From Saprospiraceae bacterium (GTDB taxonomy: Bacteria; Bacteroidota; Bacteroidia; Chitinophagales; Saprospiraceae): a stretch of DNA of 64,000 nucleotides. A program made the translations under genes and the position numbers. The notes beneath the pieces were generated by a model. The model worked only from the letters and a program-made list of their open reading frames with translations, was not told the DNA's origin and did no database searches. The stretch covers positions 248,001 through 312,000 of the forward strand of contig JADKBS010000003.1 in the NCBI GenBank assembly GCA_016714985.1. The letters are read 5' to 3'. This document shows positions 55,170 through 63,501 of this stretch, one piece after another (positions within the stretch are counted from its first letter, which is position 1; every line of letters begins with the position of its first letter).

Positions 55170-56780
55170 ATGAAGACAAGCCTTTTCACGCTGGCGCTTG
55201 TGTTGGTCGCTTCACAAATGTTGGCACAGGCCACCCTGCTCATCGGGAGCAACGCCACGCTCAACCTGGGCGATGCCACGCTTCAACTGACGGAGGCCAA
55301 CTTCGTGAACGAGGGGGCGGTGCAGGCCAATATCGGAACGCTCGTTTTCTCAGGGGAAGAATCCGTTTCGTTGGCCTCTGGTGGCACTGTTTGGTACCAC
55401 ATCCTTACCGAGATGGGCCTCGATGCCGACCTGAATCTGCTCGACGATGCTGAGGTCAGCAACCTGTTCACTTTCAACGGCGACAACAACGTGCTGCTCG
55501 GCGACCATCATTTCACCTTCGGCGAAAACGCAAGCTGCGCAGGCCCAGGGGAGTACCGGTTTTTCTCTACCAACGGAACGGGGCGGGTGCGAAAGCGCAA
55601 CCTCGGCGCTACGGGCTTTACCTTTCCAATCGGCAACGACTGGGACGACTACTCGCCCATCACCATCGTCGAAAATGGCATACCCGACCTCTTTGCTGTG
55701 CGCTGCCTCGACCACCCCGGGGAGGCCGGGGCCAATGGCAACCCCATCACCGAGAAAGTGGTGGACGTGCTGTGGGATATTGCCGACGGCAGCAGTGGGG
55801 GCAACGACCTAACATTGATGGCCACCTGGATTTGGCCACATCAAGAACTGCCTGGTTTTGACCATGAAAAATGCGGCTTGGCCCGCTGGAACGGCAGCGC
55901 ATGGGACATGACCTTCGCCCAGATGGGGCCTGCATCCTTTCCCAATGGTTATCCGAACGACAAATCGAGGACGGGCGTGACTTCCACGGGCCTTTTCGCC
56001 GTGGGCGGGAAACCCGTGAACGACTATGTGAAAATCATCCCGAAAGTACTGCTCCAAGGGGCTTACGCTGGAGGAGGGCTAATGAACAATTCCCTGAAAA
56101 ACCTCAACCTGCTGCCCCTCGACGAGCCTTACAGCAATTCCACGGTTTTTGTCCACAAGGGCTTTGGCGGCGAGGAGGAGGTACCGGCCATACCCAACAA
56201 CCCCGGCAACGACGGCATCGTGGATTGGCTGTTTTTGGAGCTTCGCAGCCCGACGAATTCCGTGTTGCTCACCCGTTCGGCATTCCTGCAAAAAGACGGC
56301 GATGTGGTGGACTTGGACGGCAGTTCGCCTGTCACCTTTCACGGGGTGAATCCCGGCAACTACTATTTTGCCGTGCGCCACCGCAACCATCTTGGCGTGC
56401 GCAGCGCTGGGTTGCTACCCCTCATCCGAACGGAAACGACACATGATTTTACCCAAAACCTCAACCAAGCCTACAAACCCTCCGGCCACCCCAACGAGGC
56501 ATTGGCATCGCTTGCCGGGAGCTATTATGGACTTTGGGGCGGCAACGCAAATTTCAATGGCAACGTGCGCTACTCAGGCCCCTCGAACGACCAAAACCAA
56601 CTGTTGAATACTTGCCTAAGTGGCAACAAGGGCGGCGTTCAGGCCAATGTTTACAGCAGTTGCGACCTGAACCTGAATGGCACTGTACGATTTTCCGGTC
56701 CCTCCAACGACCAAAACCTATTGCTGAACACGGTGCTGTCTGGCGATAAGGGTAAGGTCATTTTAGGGACGGGGTATTAG
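55170..56780 (+). CDS. Secreted protein with repeated dockerin-like C-terminal motif
   Basis: 536 residues from the ATG at 55170, which begins the signal peptide MKTSLFTLALVLVASQMLAQ; an ATG at 55128 overlaps the previous stop (ATGA) and adds 14 residues. The middle part (about 20-300) is beta-rich (GTVWYHILTEMGLDADLNLL; FTFPIGNDWDDYSPITI), as in many Bacteroidota surface proteins. The C-terminus holds two copies of NFNGNVRYSGPSNDQNQLLN / NLNGTVRFSGPSNDQNLLLN, an EF-hand/dockerin-like Asp-Asn motif duplicated ~43 residues apart. Lacks a recognisable T9SS sorting signal, so these repeats may themselves anchor the protein. Operon-like with the tail-fibre gene. Confidence 0.75.
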   Translation: MKTSLFTLALVLVASQMLAQATLLIGSNATLNLGDATLQLTEANFVNEGAVQANIGTLVFSGEESVSLASGGTVWYHILTEMGLDADLNLLDDAEVSNLFTFNGDNNVLLGDHHFTFGENASCAGPGEYRFFSTNGTGRVRKRNLGATGFTFPIGNDWDDYSPITIVENGIPDLFAVRCLDHPGEAGANGNPITEKVVDVLWDIADGSSGGNDLTLMATWIWPHQELPGFDHEKCGLARWNGSAWDMTFAQMGPASFPNGYPNDKSRTGVTSTGLFAVGGKPVNDYVKIIPKVLLQGAYAGGGLMNNSLKNLNLLPLDEPYSNSTVFVHKGFGGEEEVPAIPNNPGNDGIVDWLFLELRSPTNSVLLTRSAFLQKDGDVVDLDGSSPVTFHGVNPGNYYFAVRHRNHLGVRSAGLLPLIRTETTHDFTQNLNQAYKPSGHPNEALASLAGSYYGLWGGNANFNGNVRYSGPSNDQNQLLNTCLSGNKGGVQANVYSSCDLNLNGTVRFSGPSNDQNLLLNTVLSGDKGKVILGTGY

Positions 56781-56812
56781 GGATTGCGGATTTACGATTG
56801 CGGATTGCCAGC
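56780..56812. repeat. GGATTGC words after the dockerin-like gene
   Basis: GGATTGCGGATTTACGATTGC follows the stop codon directly; the same word dominates the helicase-gene insertion at 10.1 kb. Confidence 0.6.
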
Positions 56813-56907
56813 CCCCCAAAAAAAACTAAAACCCTAGAACCAGAAACCCTGAAAACCCGAAAACCACAAAACCGACCATTTTTTCAAAACCAATCAACCC
56901 ACTTAAT

Positions 56908-58035
56908 ATGCTTCGAGCTATAATCTCCATCGGGTCTCTTTTAATCGCTGCATTGCTTGCTGCGCAAACCACCACGCAAGGCACCATTTTGGTGACTGGC
57001 GACAAAAAAGTGACCGTCTATGGCAAGCCCAGCAACGCCCTGAACAACGTGGTATTTGATAATGTGAATATCTGCATCAGCGTACCCGACCAAGGCACCG
57101 GCAATCCTTCTGTCATCATTACCACCAACCACCTTCCTTCCCTGAACTGGATTGTGCCGGGCACCAACCCGCAAATCGTGGATGGTCGGGCCTACTACAC
57201 CTTTATTGGCAACGACAACAACAGCAACGCTACTGTTTCATGGGCAGCCAATGCGGACAACCCCATTGTTGAACTGACGTTCGTGGGTGGCGCTGGTAGT
57301 CCCATTGTCCGGTTGGACGACCTTTCACCGGGTGGCGGGCCGAGCGCACAGTCGTACTGGTATGTGCAAATCATACAGGCGGTCACTGGCGATATTACCA
57401 ACTATAGCGAGATGTTCTATGGGGCAGGTGCGGTCAACAACGGCGGGGCAGCGCCATCTTACGTTCCAGCGCAAGCGCCCATCGTGCTGCCCGTGGAGTT
57501 GCTGGGTTTTGAGGCAAAACGATGGAATGAATATGACGTCCAGTTGACTTGGGAAACGGCGTCCGAGCGGCAAGTGGCCTATTTTGAAATCGAGCGGAAG
57601 CGGCATGTAGCAGATACATGGCAGCCAGTGGGCCGAGCCATGGCTGTTGGCGATAGCGATGGGTTGCAGCAGTACGACCTGTTGGATTTGAGTGGGAGTT
57701 AGCGGGGGCAGCTTCTACTACCGCTTGAGGATGAGGATGGCAAAATGGCGTATGGCCCAATCCGCTCCGTGGATTTTGAAGGCAATGCGTCGTTGGCGGT
57801 ATTCCCCAACCCTGCATCTGATGAAGTGACCATTTTTTTTGGGGAAACAGCCGAGGCTACTGTATCTGTTAGGCTGTATTCAATGGATGGCAAATTGCTC
57901 ATGGAACAGCGCCATGTAACCAGTGGGGATAAATTGCAACTTCCAAACGGCTTGGCGAGCGGTGCCCACTTGGTTCGAGTGATGGTCGAGGACAGGGCGT
58001 TTTTCCAACAAAAATTAATCATTGAAAGGCCGTAG
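56908..58035 (+). CDS. Secreted protein with T9SS type A sorting domain (frame disturbed near 57.7 kb)
   Basis: Signal peptide ~1-20 (MLRAIISIGSLLIAALLAAQ), a beta-rich domain (TQGTILVTGDKKVTVYGKPS; ELTFVGGAGSPIVRLDDL), then the linker LPVELLGFEAKRWNEYDVQLTWETASE that precedes many sorting domains, and after 57745 the sorting domain (VFPNPASDEVTIFFGETAEA, ending KLIIERP). Both parts share a frame but a TAG at 57700-57702 interrupts; the expected GSFYYRL lies in the shifted frame between about 57698 and 57728. Two compensating one-base errors (one extra T at about 57700, one missing G near 57729) restore a continuous ~375-residue protein. Confidence 0.78.
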
Positions 58036-58130
58036 TGTAGGATGAATAGTAAACGATGAATTGATAAAATATTGATTATCAATGAATTTGAATTCGACTT
58101 GGGCTAATTCGTTTTTCCATTTTCACTATT

Positions 58131-58838
58131 TTAATTTTCCTCCACCGACGGGGCAGTGTCCGGGCGTTTTCCTTTGGACAAAGTCGTTTGCCACCCGATT
58201 TGCAAAAAGCTTCGCCCGATCTCGTCGTCGAGGCGGTAGTCGAACTGCCGCACCCAGCCCAGGTTCCAACTGTACTTGCCTTGCCGAAGGATGGTGCCTA
58301 GAAAAAATCGGTTGCGCTCAAAATAGGGCACTTTGTTGGTCAGGAATACCTCGTTCCAGGCGGAGGCGAATAGCTCGTAGCCCTTTTCACCAAAGGAAAC
58401 CACCAGCACTGTGGCGCTCAATCGGTAACGGAACCGGTTGCGGTAGCCCCGGCTGGTGAACCGCTGCTCGGCCCGGTAGCGATGCTCGAAATTGATTTTT
58501 CCCAAGGTGTTCCTCATGCCAAGCTCTAGCCAAGTCCTTATCTCTTCATTGGATTTTGGGGTGCGGAAACTGCTGCCTGCCATGTAAGTGTCATAGCGCC
58601 CCAAGCCGCCTGTTACGGTAAAATGGGGACTGAGCTTGTAGCTCGCCCCTCCCTTGAACTCGTGGTAGTGGAATTCGTCGTAAAATGAAAGGCTGCGCAA
58701 TTGCGCCTCGCCAAAGAAGGTCAAATTGTCGGTTTGCTGCCAGCGCAGGTGCAGCACGTTCCAGGTGCCCAACTGCGCCAACAAGGAAAGCTGGCAGGCA
58801 AAAGCAAAAAATACGAGGAAAAACCATTGTCGCTTCAT
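58131..58838 (-). CDS. DUF2490 domain outer-membrane protein
   Basis: 235 residues from the ATG at 58838 (MKRQWFFLVFFAFACQLSLL signal peptide); the frame opens further up without a plausible signal. Pattern of DUF2490: LRWQQTDNLTFFGEAQLRSL, FEHRYRAEQRF, YRNRFRYRLSATV, EVFLTNKVPYFERNRFFLG, LGWVRQFDY. Alternating strands suggest a small beta-barrel. Function unknown. Convergent with the preceding T9SS gene. Confidence 0.82.
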   Translation of the reverse strand: MKRQWFFLVFFAFACQLSLLAQLGTWNVLHLRWQQTDNLTFFGEAQLRSLSFYDEFHYHEFKGGASYKLSPHFTVTGGLGRYDTYMAGSSFRTPKSNEEIRTWLELGMRNTLGKINFEHRYRAEQRFTSRGYRNRFRYRLSATVLVVSFGEKGYELFASAWNEVFLTNKVPYFERNRFFLGTILRQGKYSWNLGWVRQFDYRLDDEIGRSFLQIGWQTTLSKGKRPDTAPSVEEN

Positions 58839-59073
58839 GCACATAGTCAGTTGCCAATCCTCGAATTTGCCAGCAATGGGGTGGAAGGCTCGTCTTAAAT
58901 TGGGCTGCAAGAAAACGCCATAGGCTTGTTTTTGTTGCTGACCAAGGCAGGGGTCTTGCTCGACCACTTAATGGGTAGTCAAATCAATTCTGGCATGTTG
59001 AAGGATGGGCAAAATTAAGTAGCGAGTAAGATTCAAGTACCTGCGCTCCCAAAGTGGAATTCTGCGGTACCAT

Positions 59074-59397
59074 TTAGAAATGGTCGGCAGGGTTCCAGAA
59101 CAATTTGTCGAATTCGACGACCTTGTCGTCTTCGACCTTGATGCCCTCCGCCTCCAACCGTTCCTGCATCAGGCTGGGTGGCCTGAAATGGGCCCTGCCA
59201 GAAAGCTCGCCATTCCGGTTGACAACCCTATGGGCCGGCACGTCGCCAGCGCCGAAACAATGGTTCAGCGCCCAACCGACCATTCTCGCTGAGCCGAGCG
59301 ACAGGAAGCTGGCAATGGTGCCGTAGGTGGTGACCCTGCCCGGCGGCACGCAGCGCACCACATCGTAAACTTGCTCGAAATAGGATTCTTTTGGCAT
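59074..59397 (-). CDS. Alkyltransferase-like protein (ATL, MGMT family without active Cys)
   Basis: 107 residues from the ATG at 59397 (MPKESYFEQVYDVVRCVPPG). The domain runs GRVTTYGTIASFLSLGSARMVGWAL and VPAHRVVNRNGELSG. The catalytic PCHR motif of O6-methylguanine-DNA methyltransferase reads PAHR, the known replacement in some ATL proteins, which bind O6-alkylguanine, bend DNA and hand lesions to nucleotide excision repair. A longer frame upstream (to 59640) overlaps the divergent gene and is not used. The start codons of the two genes are 53 bp apart. Confidence 0.9.
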   Translation of the reverse strand: MPKESYFEQVYDVVRCVPPGRVTTYGTIASFLSLGSARMVGWALNHCFGAGDVPAHRVVNRNGELSGRAHFRPPSLMQERLEAEGIKVEDDKVVEFDKLFWNPADHF

Positions 59398-59418
59398 ATC
59401 GCTTTGGTGCTTGGGGGT

Positions 59419-59426
59419 TAGCTTTG
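59419..59426 (+). promoter_or_regulatory. -7 element of the TrpF-like gene
   Basis: TAGCTTTG fits TAnnTTTG; no good -33 at 19-20 bp. Leader about 17 nt. Confidence 0.45.
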
Positions 59427-59449
59427 CGAAAAAATTGTTCGACCAAAAT

Positions 59450-60094
59450 ATGGGAAAGACAAAGATAAAGGCCAGTGGCGTCAACAACCTTACCGATGCC
59501 CGGTATTTTGCTGCAAGGGAAGTGGAGTGGCTGGGCTTCAAGATTGGCGATGACGCTTCGTCCATGAAGCTATTAGCGGCCAAGGCCATAGCCGAATGGG
59601 TGGATGGCGTGAAAATCGTTGGCGAGTTCGAGTTTGCCACGGCTGCCGAGATAAGGGCTGCCCAAGCACAATTACCATTTGATGTGGTTCAGGTAGGCAT
59701 GTTCACGCCCGTTTATGAGTTGGAGGCATTGGCAGGCATTACCATTATCCAAGAAGTCGTTGTTGAAAAAAGCACGACCGAGACCGAATTGCTCGAATTT
59801 TTCAAAGTGCGTGCCCCGTATTGCGCCTATTTCTTGCTCGATTTTGAAAAAGCGGGCCTCGATTGGGCGATGCTGAATGCTGGTGGTTTGTTTTCCATCG
59901 CCTTTTTGCAGCACCTTTTCAAGGAACACAAGACCCTGCTCGCTTTGGATTTCCCGCCCGAAGCGGCCGGAACCCTACTTGCTTTGTTGGGACCAACCGG
60001 ATTGAGTGTCAGTGGTGGTGGGGAGGAAAAAGTGGGGTTCAAATCCTTCGATGATTTGGACGAGATACTTGATTGCTTGGAAACGCTGGCCTAA
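59450..60094 (+). CDS. Divergent phosphoribosylanthranilate isomerase (TrpF)-like barrel
   Basis: 214 residues from the ATG at 59450. The opening KIKASGVNNLTDARYFAAREVEWLGF follows TrpF (KICGITNLEDA...GADxLGF), and the end LSVSGGGEEKVGFKSFDDLDEIL resembles the TrpF phosphate site (VSSGVExxPGxKD). The catalytic Cys of TrpF (KxCG) is Ser here (KASG). No other trp gene is near, so the enzyme may have another substrate or be inactive; tryptophan synthesis cannot be assumed. (beta/alpha)8 fold inferred. Confidence 0.65.
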   Translation: MGKTKIKASGVNNLTDARYFAAREVEWLGFKIGDDASSMKLLAAKAIAEWVDGVKIVGEFEFATAAEIRAAQAQLPFDVVQVGMFTPVYELEALAGITIIQEVVVEKSTTETELLEFFKVRAPYCAYFLLDFEKAGLDWAMLNAGGLFSIAFLQHLFKEHKTLLALDFPPEAAGTLLALLGPTGLSVSGGGEEKVGFKSFDDLDEILDCLETLA

Positions 60095-60166
60095 AAATTT
60101 CTTTTCGGCGGGTAGCAGTGAGCGCTTTTGCCTTGCAAAAATATTTCACCATTCATCATTCTCAAC

Positions 60167-60508
60167 ATGACCATTGCCGAGGCACAAAAAACGGTGGACG
60201 AATGGATCAACACCATTGGCGTCCGTTATTTCAACGAATTGACAAACACCGCACTGCTGATGGAGGAAGTGGGGGAAATGGCCCGCCTAATAGCCCGCCT
60301 ATACGGTGAGCAATCGTTCAAGTCAACGGAACAATCTGGCACGGCAAAGGACGATTTGTCAGACGAAATGGCAGATGTGCTTTTTGTGCTGATATGCTTG
60401 GCCAACCAGACGGGTGTGAACCTGACCGAAGCACTAAAGAAGAACTTGGAAAAGAAGACCAAGCGGGATTTAACCCGTCATACATCGAACGAAAAGCTAA
60501 AGGGGTAA
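60167..60508 (+). CDS. MazG-like nucleotide pyrophosphohydrolase
   Basis: 113 residues from the ATG at 60167 (MTIAEAQKTVDEWINTIG). Catalytic helix pair: LLMEEVGEMARLIARLYGEQ (EExxE at about 31-35) and KDDLSDEMADVLFVLICLAN (ExxD), the metal-binding pattern of the all-alpha MazG/dUTPase superfamily; acts on non-canonical nucleoside triphosphates. Basic C-terminal tail. Lies 72 bp after the TrpF-like gene, with a strong hairpin right after its stop. Confidence 0.88.
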   Translation: MTIAEAQKTVDEWINTIGVRYFNELTNTALLMEEVGEMARLIARLYGEQSFKSTEQSGTAKDDLSDEMADVLFVLICLANQTGVNLTEALKKNLEKKTKRDLTRHTSNEKLKG

Positions 60509-60515
60509 AATGTAA

Positions 60516-60547
60516 AAGGGCCTCGAAGCTGATGCTCCGAGGCCCTT
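60516..60547 (+). terminator. Hairpin after the MazG-like gene
   Basis: AAGGGCCTCG (60516-60525) pairs perfectly with CGAGGCCCTT (60538-60547), with an inner AGC/GCT. Probable terminator, although an A-run rather than a T-run follows on this strand. Confidence 0.65.
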
Positions 60548-60859
60548 AAAAAAAGAAAAAAAGTGAGTTTAAGACCAGCTCTACCCCCCAAACGAACTGG
60601 TCTCACTCACTGTCCCGAGGCACTTCTGCCCCGAAGACATCTTTGGATTTCGTTGCCGAAAGATTCGCACAACTACAAGGAAGCCGGGGTGGGCTTCATC
60701 CGTCTCTTTATGGCCTTTGACAGCCTTTGGGCTATAGTAATGAATTCAATTTGGGTGGTTTAAGGGAAGTGGGGTGTACATTCGGAAACGAAACTCAGTG
60801 TGGGAGGGTGACAAGCTGAATCCGAATTTAATTCTGAATCGTCTATGATATTCCGAAAA
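60548..60859. other. Intergenic, no gene recognised
   Basis: Contains GTGAGTTTAAGACCAG facing CTGGTCTCACTCAC (60562-60610 region), an imperfect stem that could belong to a small RNA. No tRNA, SRP RNA or tmRNA signature found. Confidence 0.4.
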
Positions 60860-61168
60860 TCATGCCAAATTTTCCGCTAAAGCAACTTTATTCAATTTTT
60901 TTTTCGGAACACTGATGATTTTATTATTGAGCCTTGCTTGTTGCAATTCACTGAAAGCCTTCTTGTACTCCGCATATTCCGTAAACTCTTGGAAGAAAAC
61001 TGTATCTCCTCCGTTCAACATCAATAGAATGTGAAAACACAAATGGCTGTTGCGGTAAAAAAACTTGGTAATCAAATCTTTTACCTTGTTACCCTGGATA
61101 TCCTCGCTCAAATTCATGCCGAATTCAGGCTCCATGATTCCATTGATATGTCCTACAGCGTTTACCAT
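60860..61168 (-). CDS. Hypothetical 102-aa protein
   Basis: MVNAVGHINGIMEPEFGMNL start, mixed helical composition, basic C-terminal third (NNKIISVPKKKLNKVALAEN). No family recognised and no signal peptide. The start ATG at 61168 is 33 bp from a minus-strand TAGTTTTG box (61201-61208), which supports its being a real gene. Confidence 0.5.
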   Translation of the reverse strand: MVNAVGHINGIMEPEFGMNLSEDIQGNKVKDLITKFFYRNSHLCFHILLMLNGGDTVFFQEFTEYAEYKKAFSELQQARLNNKIISVPKKKLNKVALAENLA

Positions 61169-61200
61169 GATTTTTGATTTTTTTTATCAAAACAACGGCA

Positions 61201-61208
61201 CAAAACTA
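61201..61208 (-). promoter_or_regulatory. -7 element of the 102-aa gene
   Basis: TAGTTTTG on the minus strand; no evident -33. Confidence 0.4.
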
Positions 61209-61477
61209 CAGGCAAAACCAGTGCCCATTCTCTGCTCTTTTTTTAAAACTGTGACATCAAAAACACAGCTTGAATTAGATGTTTTTTTATGTGTAAAGAT
61301 CCGATAGGTTTGGGGAGTCCAGTAAAAACAGCCATTTTGTCAGTATTGGGCCGGTGGCATGTGCTTTGAACAGCAAGTTTTCACCTACAAGCATACCCAG
61401 AAAAAAAAGTTTCAGGGCTTTGGCTTCTTCTTGTACAATCATCATCGTAAAACCATCACTAACAACAACTAACAGAC
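61209..61477. other. Intergenic region before htpG
   Basis: AT-rich with several A/T homopolymers. No consensus promoter for htpG was found, nor a CIRCE-type inverted repeat. No gene recognised. Confidence 0.4.
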
Positions 61478-63349
61478 ATGCAAAAAGGTAATATCTCTGT
61501 TCAGTCGGAAAACATTTTTCCCATCATCAAAAAGTTCCTGTACTCCGACCACGAAATTTTCTTGCGGGAACTTATCGCCAATGCCATAGATGCCACCACC
61601 AAGCTTAAATCCGTTGCTTCTCGTGGCGAGCTGAATGGCGAAGTAGGCGACCTCACCGTAGAAGTTATTGCCGATAAGGCAGCGGGCACCCTCACCATCC
61701 TTGACAAGGGTATTGGCATGAGCGAGGAGGAGGTGAACAAGTATTTGGGGCAAATCGCCATTTCCAGCGCACAAGAATTCGTGGATAAGTACCAAGGCGA
61801 GCACAATATCATCGGAAAGTTTGGCCTTGGCTTCTATTCCGCCTTCATGGTAGCCGACCGGGTAGAGGTCAGTACCAAGTCATGGCGGGAGGGCGAGGCA
61901 GCCGTCAACTGGGCCTGCGATGGTAGCCCTGAGTTCCAACTGTCGCCCAGCGAAAAAACGACACGTGGCACCGAAATCGTCCTTTTCATCAATGAAGAAA
62001 ACAAGGAGTTTCTCGAAGACCACCGCATCGAAGAGCTGCTGAAGAAATACTGCAAGTTCCTGCCGATTGCCATCAAGTTTGGCTCCCGAAAGGAAAACCT
62101 GGACGAAGGCGAGGGCGAAGAAAAGACCACCAAGGAAATCGATGTGGACAATATCATCAACAACCCAAGCCCAGCTTGGAAAAAGCAGCCCAACGACCTG
62201 ACGGACGAGGATTACAAGAACTTCTACGAGGAACTGTACCCGTTCAGCTACCAGACGCCCATGTTCTGGATCCACCTAAATATTGACTACCCGTTCAACC
62301 TGACGGGTATTCTCTATTTCCCCAAATTGGGCAATGCAATGGAGGTACAGAAGAACAAAATACAGCTCTACTGTAACCAAGTCTATGTTACCGACGAGGT
62401 GAAGGAAATTGTGCCGGACTTCCTCACACTGCTCCATGGCGTCATTGACTCACCGGACATTCCGCTCAACGTGAGCCGTAGCTACCTACAGAGTGACAGC
62501 AGCGTGCGCAAAATCACGGGCTATATCACCAAAAAAGTAGCCGACAAACTGAACGACCTTTTCAAAGCCGACCGCAAAGCGTTTGAGGACAAATGGAGAG
62601 ACCTCGGCGTGTTCGTCAAGTATGGTATGTTGTCCGATGAGAAGTTCCATGAGCGGGCAGTGGACTTTGTGCTGTTGAAGAACGTGGGCGGCGAATTTTT
62701 CACCATTGAGGAATATCAAGCTAAGGTGAAAGGCGCTCAAACGGACAAACACAACCGCACCGTCATCCTTTACACCCACAACGCTGAGGAACACCACAGC
62801 CTCATCGAGGCGGCCAAGGAACGGGGCTACGATGTGCTGGAATTCGACAACATGATTGATGCCCACTTCATGCAGCATTTGGAGCATAAATTGAAGGACG
62901 TGACCTTCGTGCGAGTGGACTCCGATACCGTGGACAACCTTGTGCAAAAGGACGAAAAGCAGGAAAGTGTGCTGAGCGAGCAGGAACAGGAGGCCGTGAA
63001 GGCCGTGTTCGAGGAACTGGTGAAGGACAAAAAAGGCCCGACCGTAAACCTGAAACCCCTCTCGCCCAACGACCAGCCCGTACAGATTACCCGCCCAGAG
63101 TTCATGCGCCGCATGAAGGAAATGCAGGCCCTGCAAGGCGGCGGCTTCGGCGATTTTGGCGATATGTACAACGTGGTGGTTAACACCAACCACCCCTTCG
63201 TGGCCGACAAACTGCTCAAATTGCCAGAAGGCGGGGAGCGCACCAACCTTGGCAAGCACCTACTCGACCTTGCGCTGCTCAACCAAGGCATGTTGAAGGG
63301 TGCCGAGCTTAGTGCCTTTGTGAAGAAGAGCTTGGAATTTTTGAAATAA
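61478..63349 (+). CDS. htpG: Molecular chaperone HtpG (Hsp90)
   Basis: 623 residues, the usual length. GHKL ATPase domain: SDHEIFLRELIANAIDATTK (ATP-binding Asn/Asp helix), LDKGIGMSEEEVNKYLGQIA and GKFGLGFYSAFMVAD. Middle domain with PFSYQTPMFWIHLNIDYPFN and SPDIPLNVSRSYLQSD; C-terminal dimerisation domain ending KKSLEFLK. ATP-driven folding and stabilisation of client proteins in the cytoplasm, normally heat-induced. Monocistronic by spacing. Confidence 0.98.
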   Translation: MQKGNISVQSENIFPIIKKFLYSDHEIFLRELIANAIDATTKLKSVASRGELNGEVGDLTVEVIADKAAGTLTILDKGIGMSEEEVNKYLGQIAISSAQEFVDKYQGEHNIIGKFGLGFYSAFMVADRVEVSTKSWREGEAAVNWACDGSPEFQLSPSEKTTRGTEIVLFINEENKEFLEDHRIEELLKKYCKFLPIAIKFGSRKENLDEGEGEEKTTKEIDVDNIINNPSPAWKKQPNDLTDEDYKNFYEELYPFSYQTPMFWIHLNIDYPFNLTGILYFPKLGNAMEVQKNKIQLYCNQVYVTDEVKEIVPDFLTLLHGVIDSPDIPLNVSRSYLQSDSSVRKITGYITKKVADKLNDLFKADRKAFEDKWRDLGVFVKYGMLSDEKFHERAVDFVLLKNVGGEFFTIEEYQAKVKGAQTDKHNRTVILYTHNAEEHHSLIEAAKERGYDVLEFDNMIDAHFMQHLEHKLKDVTFVRVDSDTVDNLVQKDEKQESVLSEQEQEAVKAVFEELVKDKKGPTVNLKPLSPNDQPVQITRPEFMRRMKEMQALQGGGFGDFGDMYNVVVNTNHPFVADKLLKLPEGGERTNLGKHLLDLALLNQGMLKGAELSAFVKKSLEFLK

Positions 63350-63426
63350 GGCGATGCAGTTGAGCCGCTTCGGGCGGATCAACTACCCTGCTCGAAAAAT
63401 CTACATTTCCGACCAAGATTTTTCCC

Positions 63427-63434
63427 TAATTTTG
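63427..63434 (+). promoter_or_regulatory. -7 element of the acyl-CoA dehydrogenase gene
   Basis: TAATTTTG, 67 bp before the ATG at 63502; -33 poor. Confidence 0.45.
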
Positions 63435-63501
63435 CTCGCAAAACATCCCCCAGAAGCACTGTTCGCAAGCATTTCTACCTAACCAAATCCTTTTCAAACG
63501 C

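Noticed and set aside
60548..60859. Possible structured RNA gene
   Set aside because: No tRNA, tmRNA, 6S or SRP RNA signature; only one imperfect stem.
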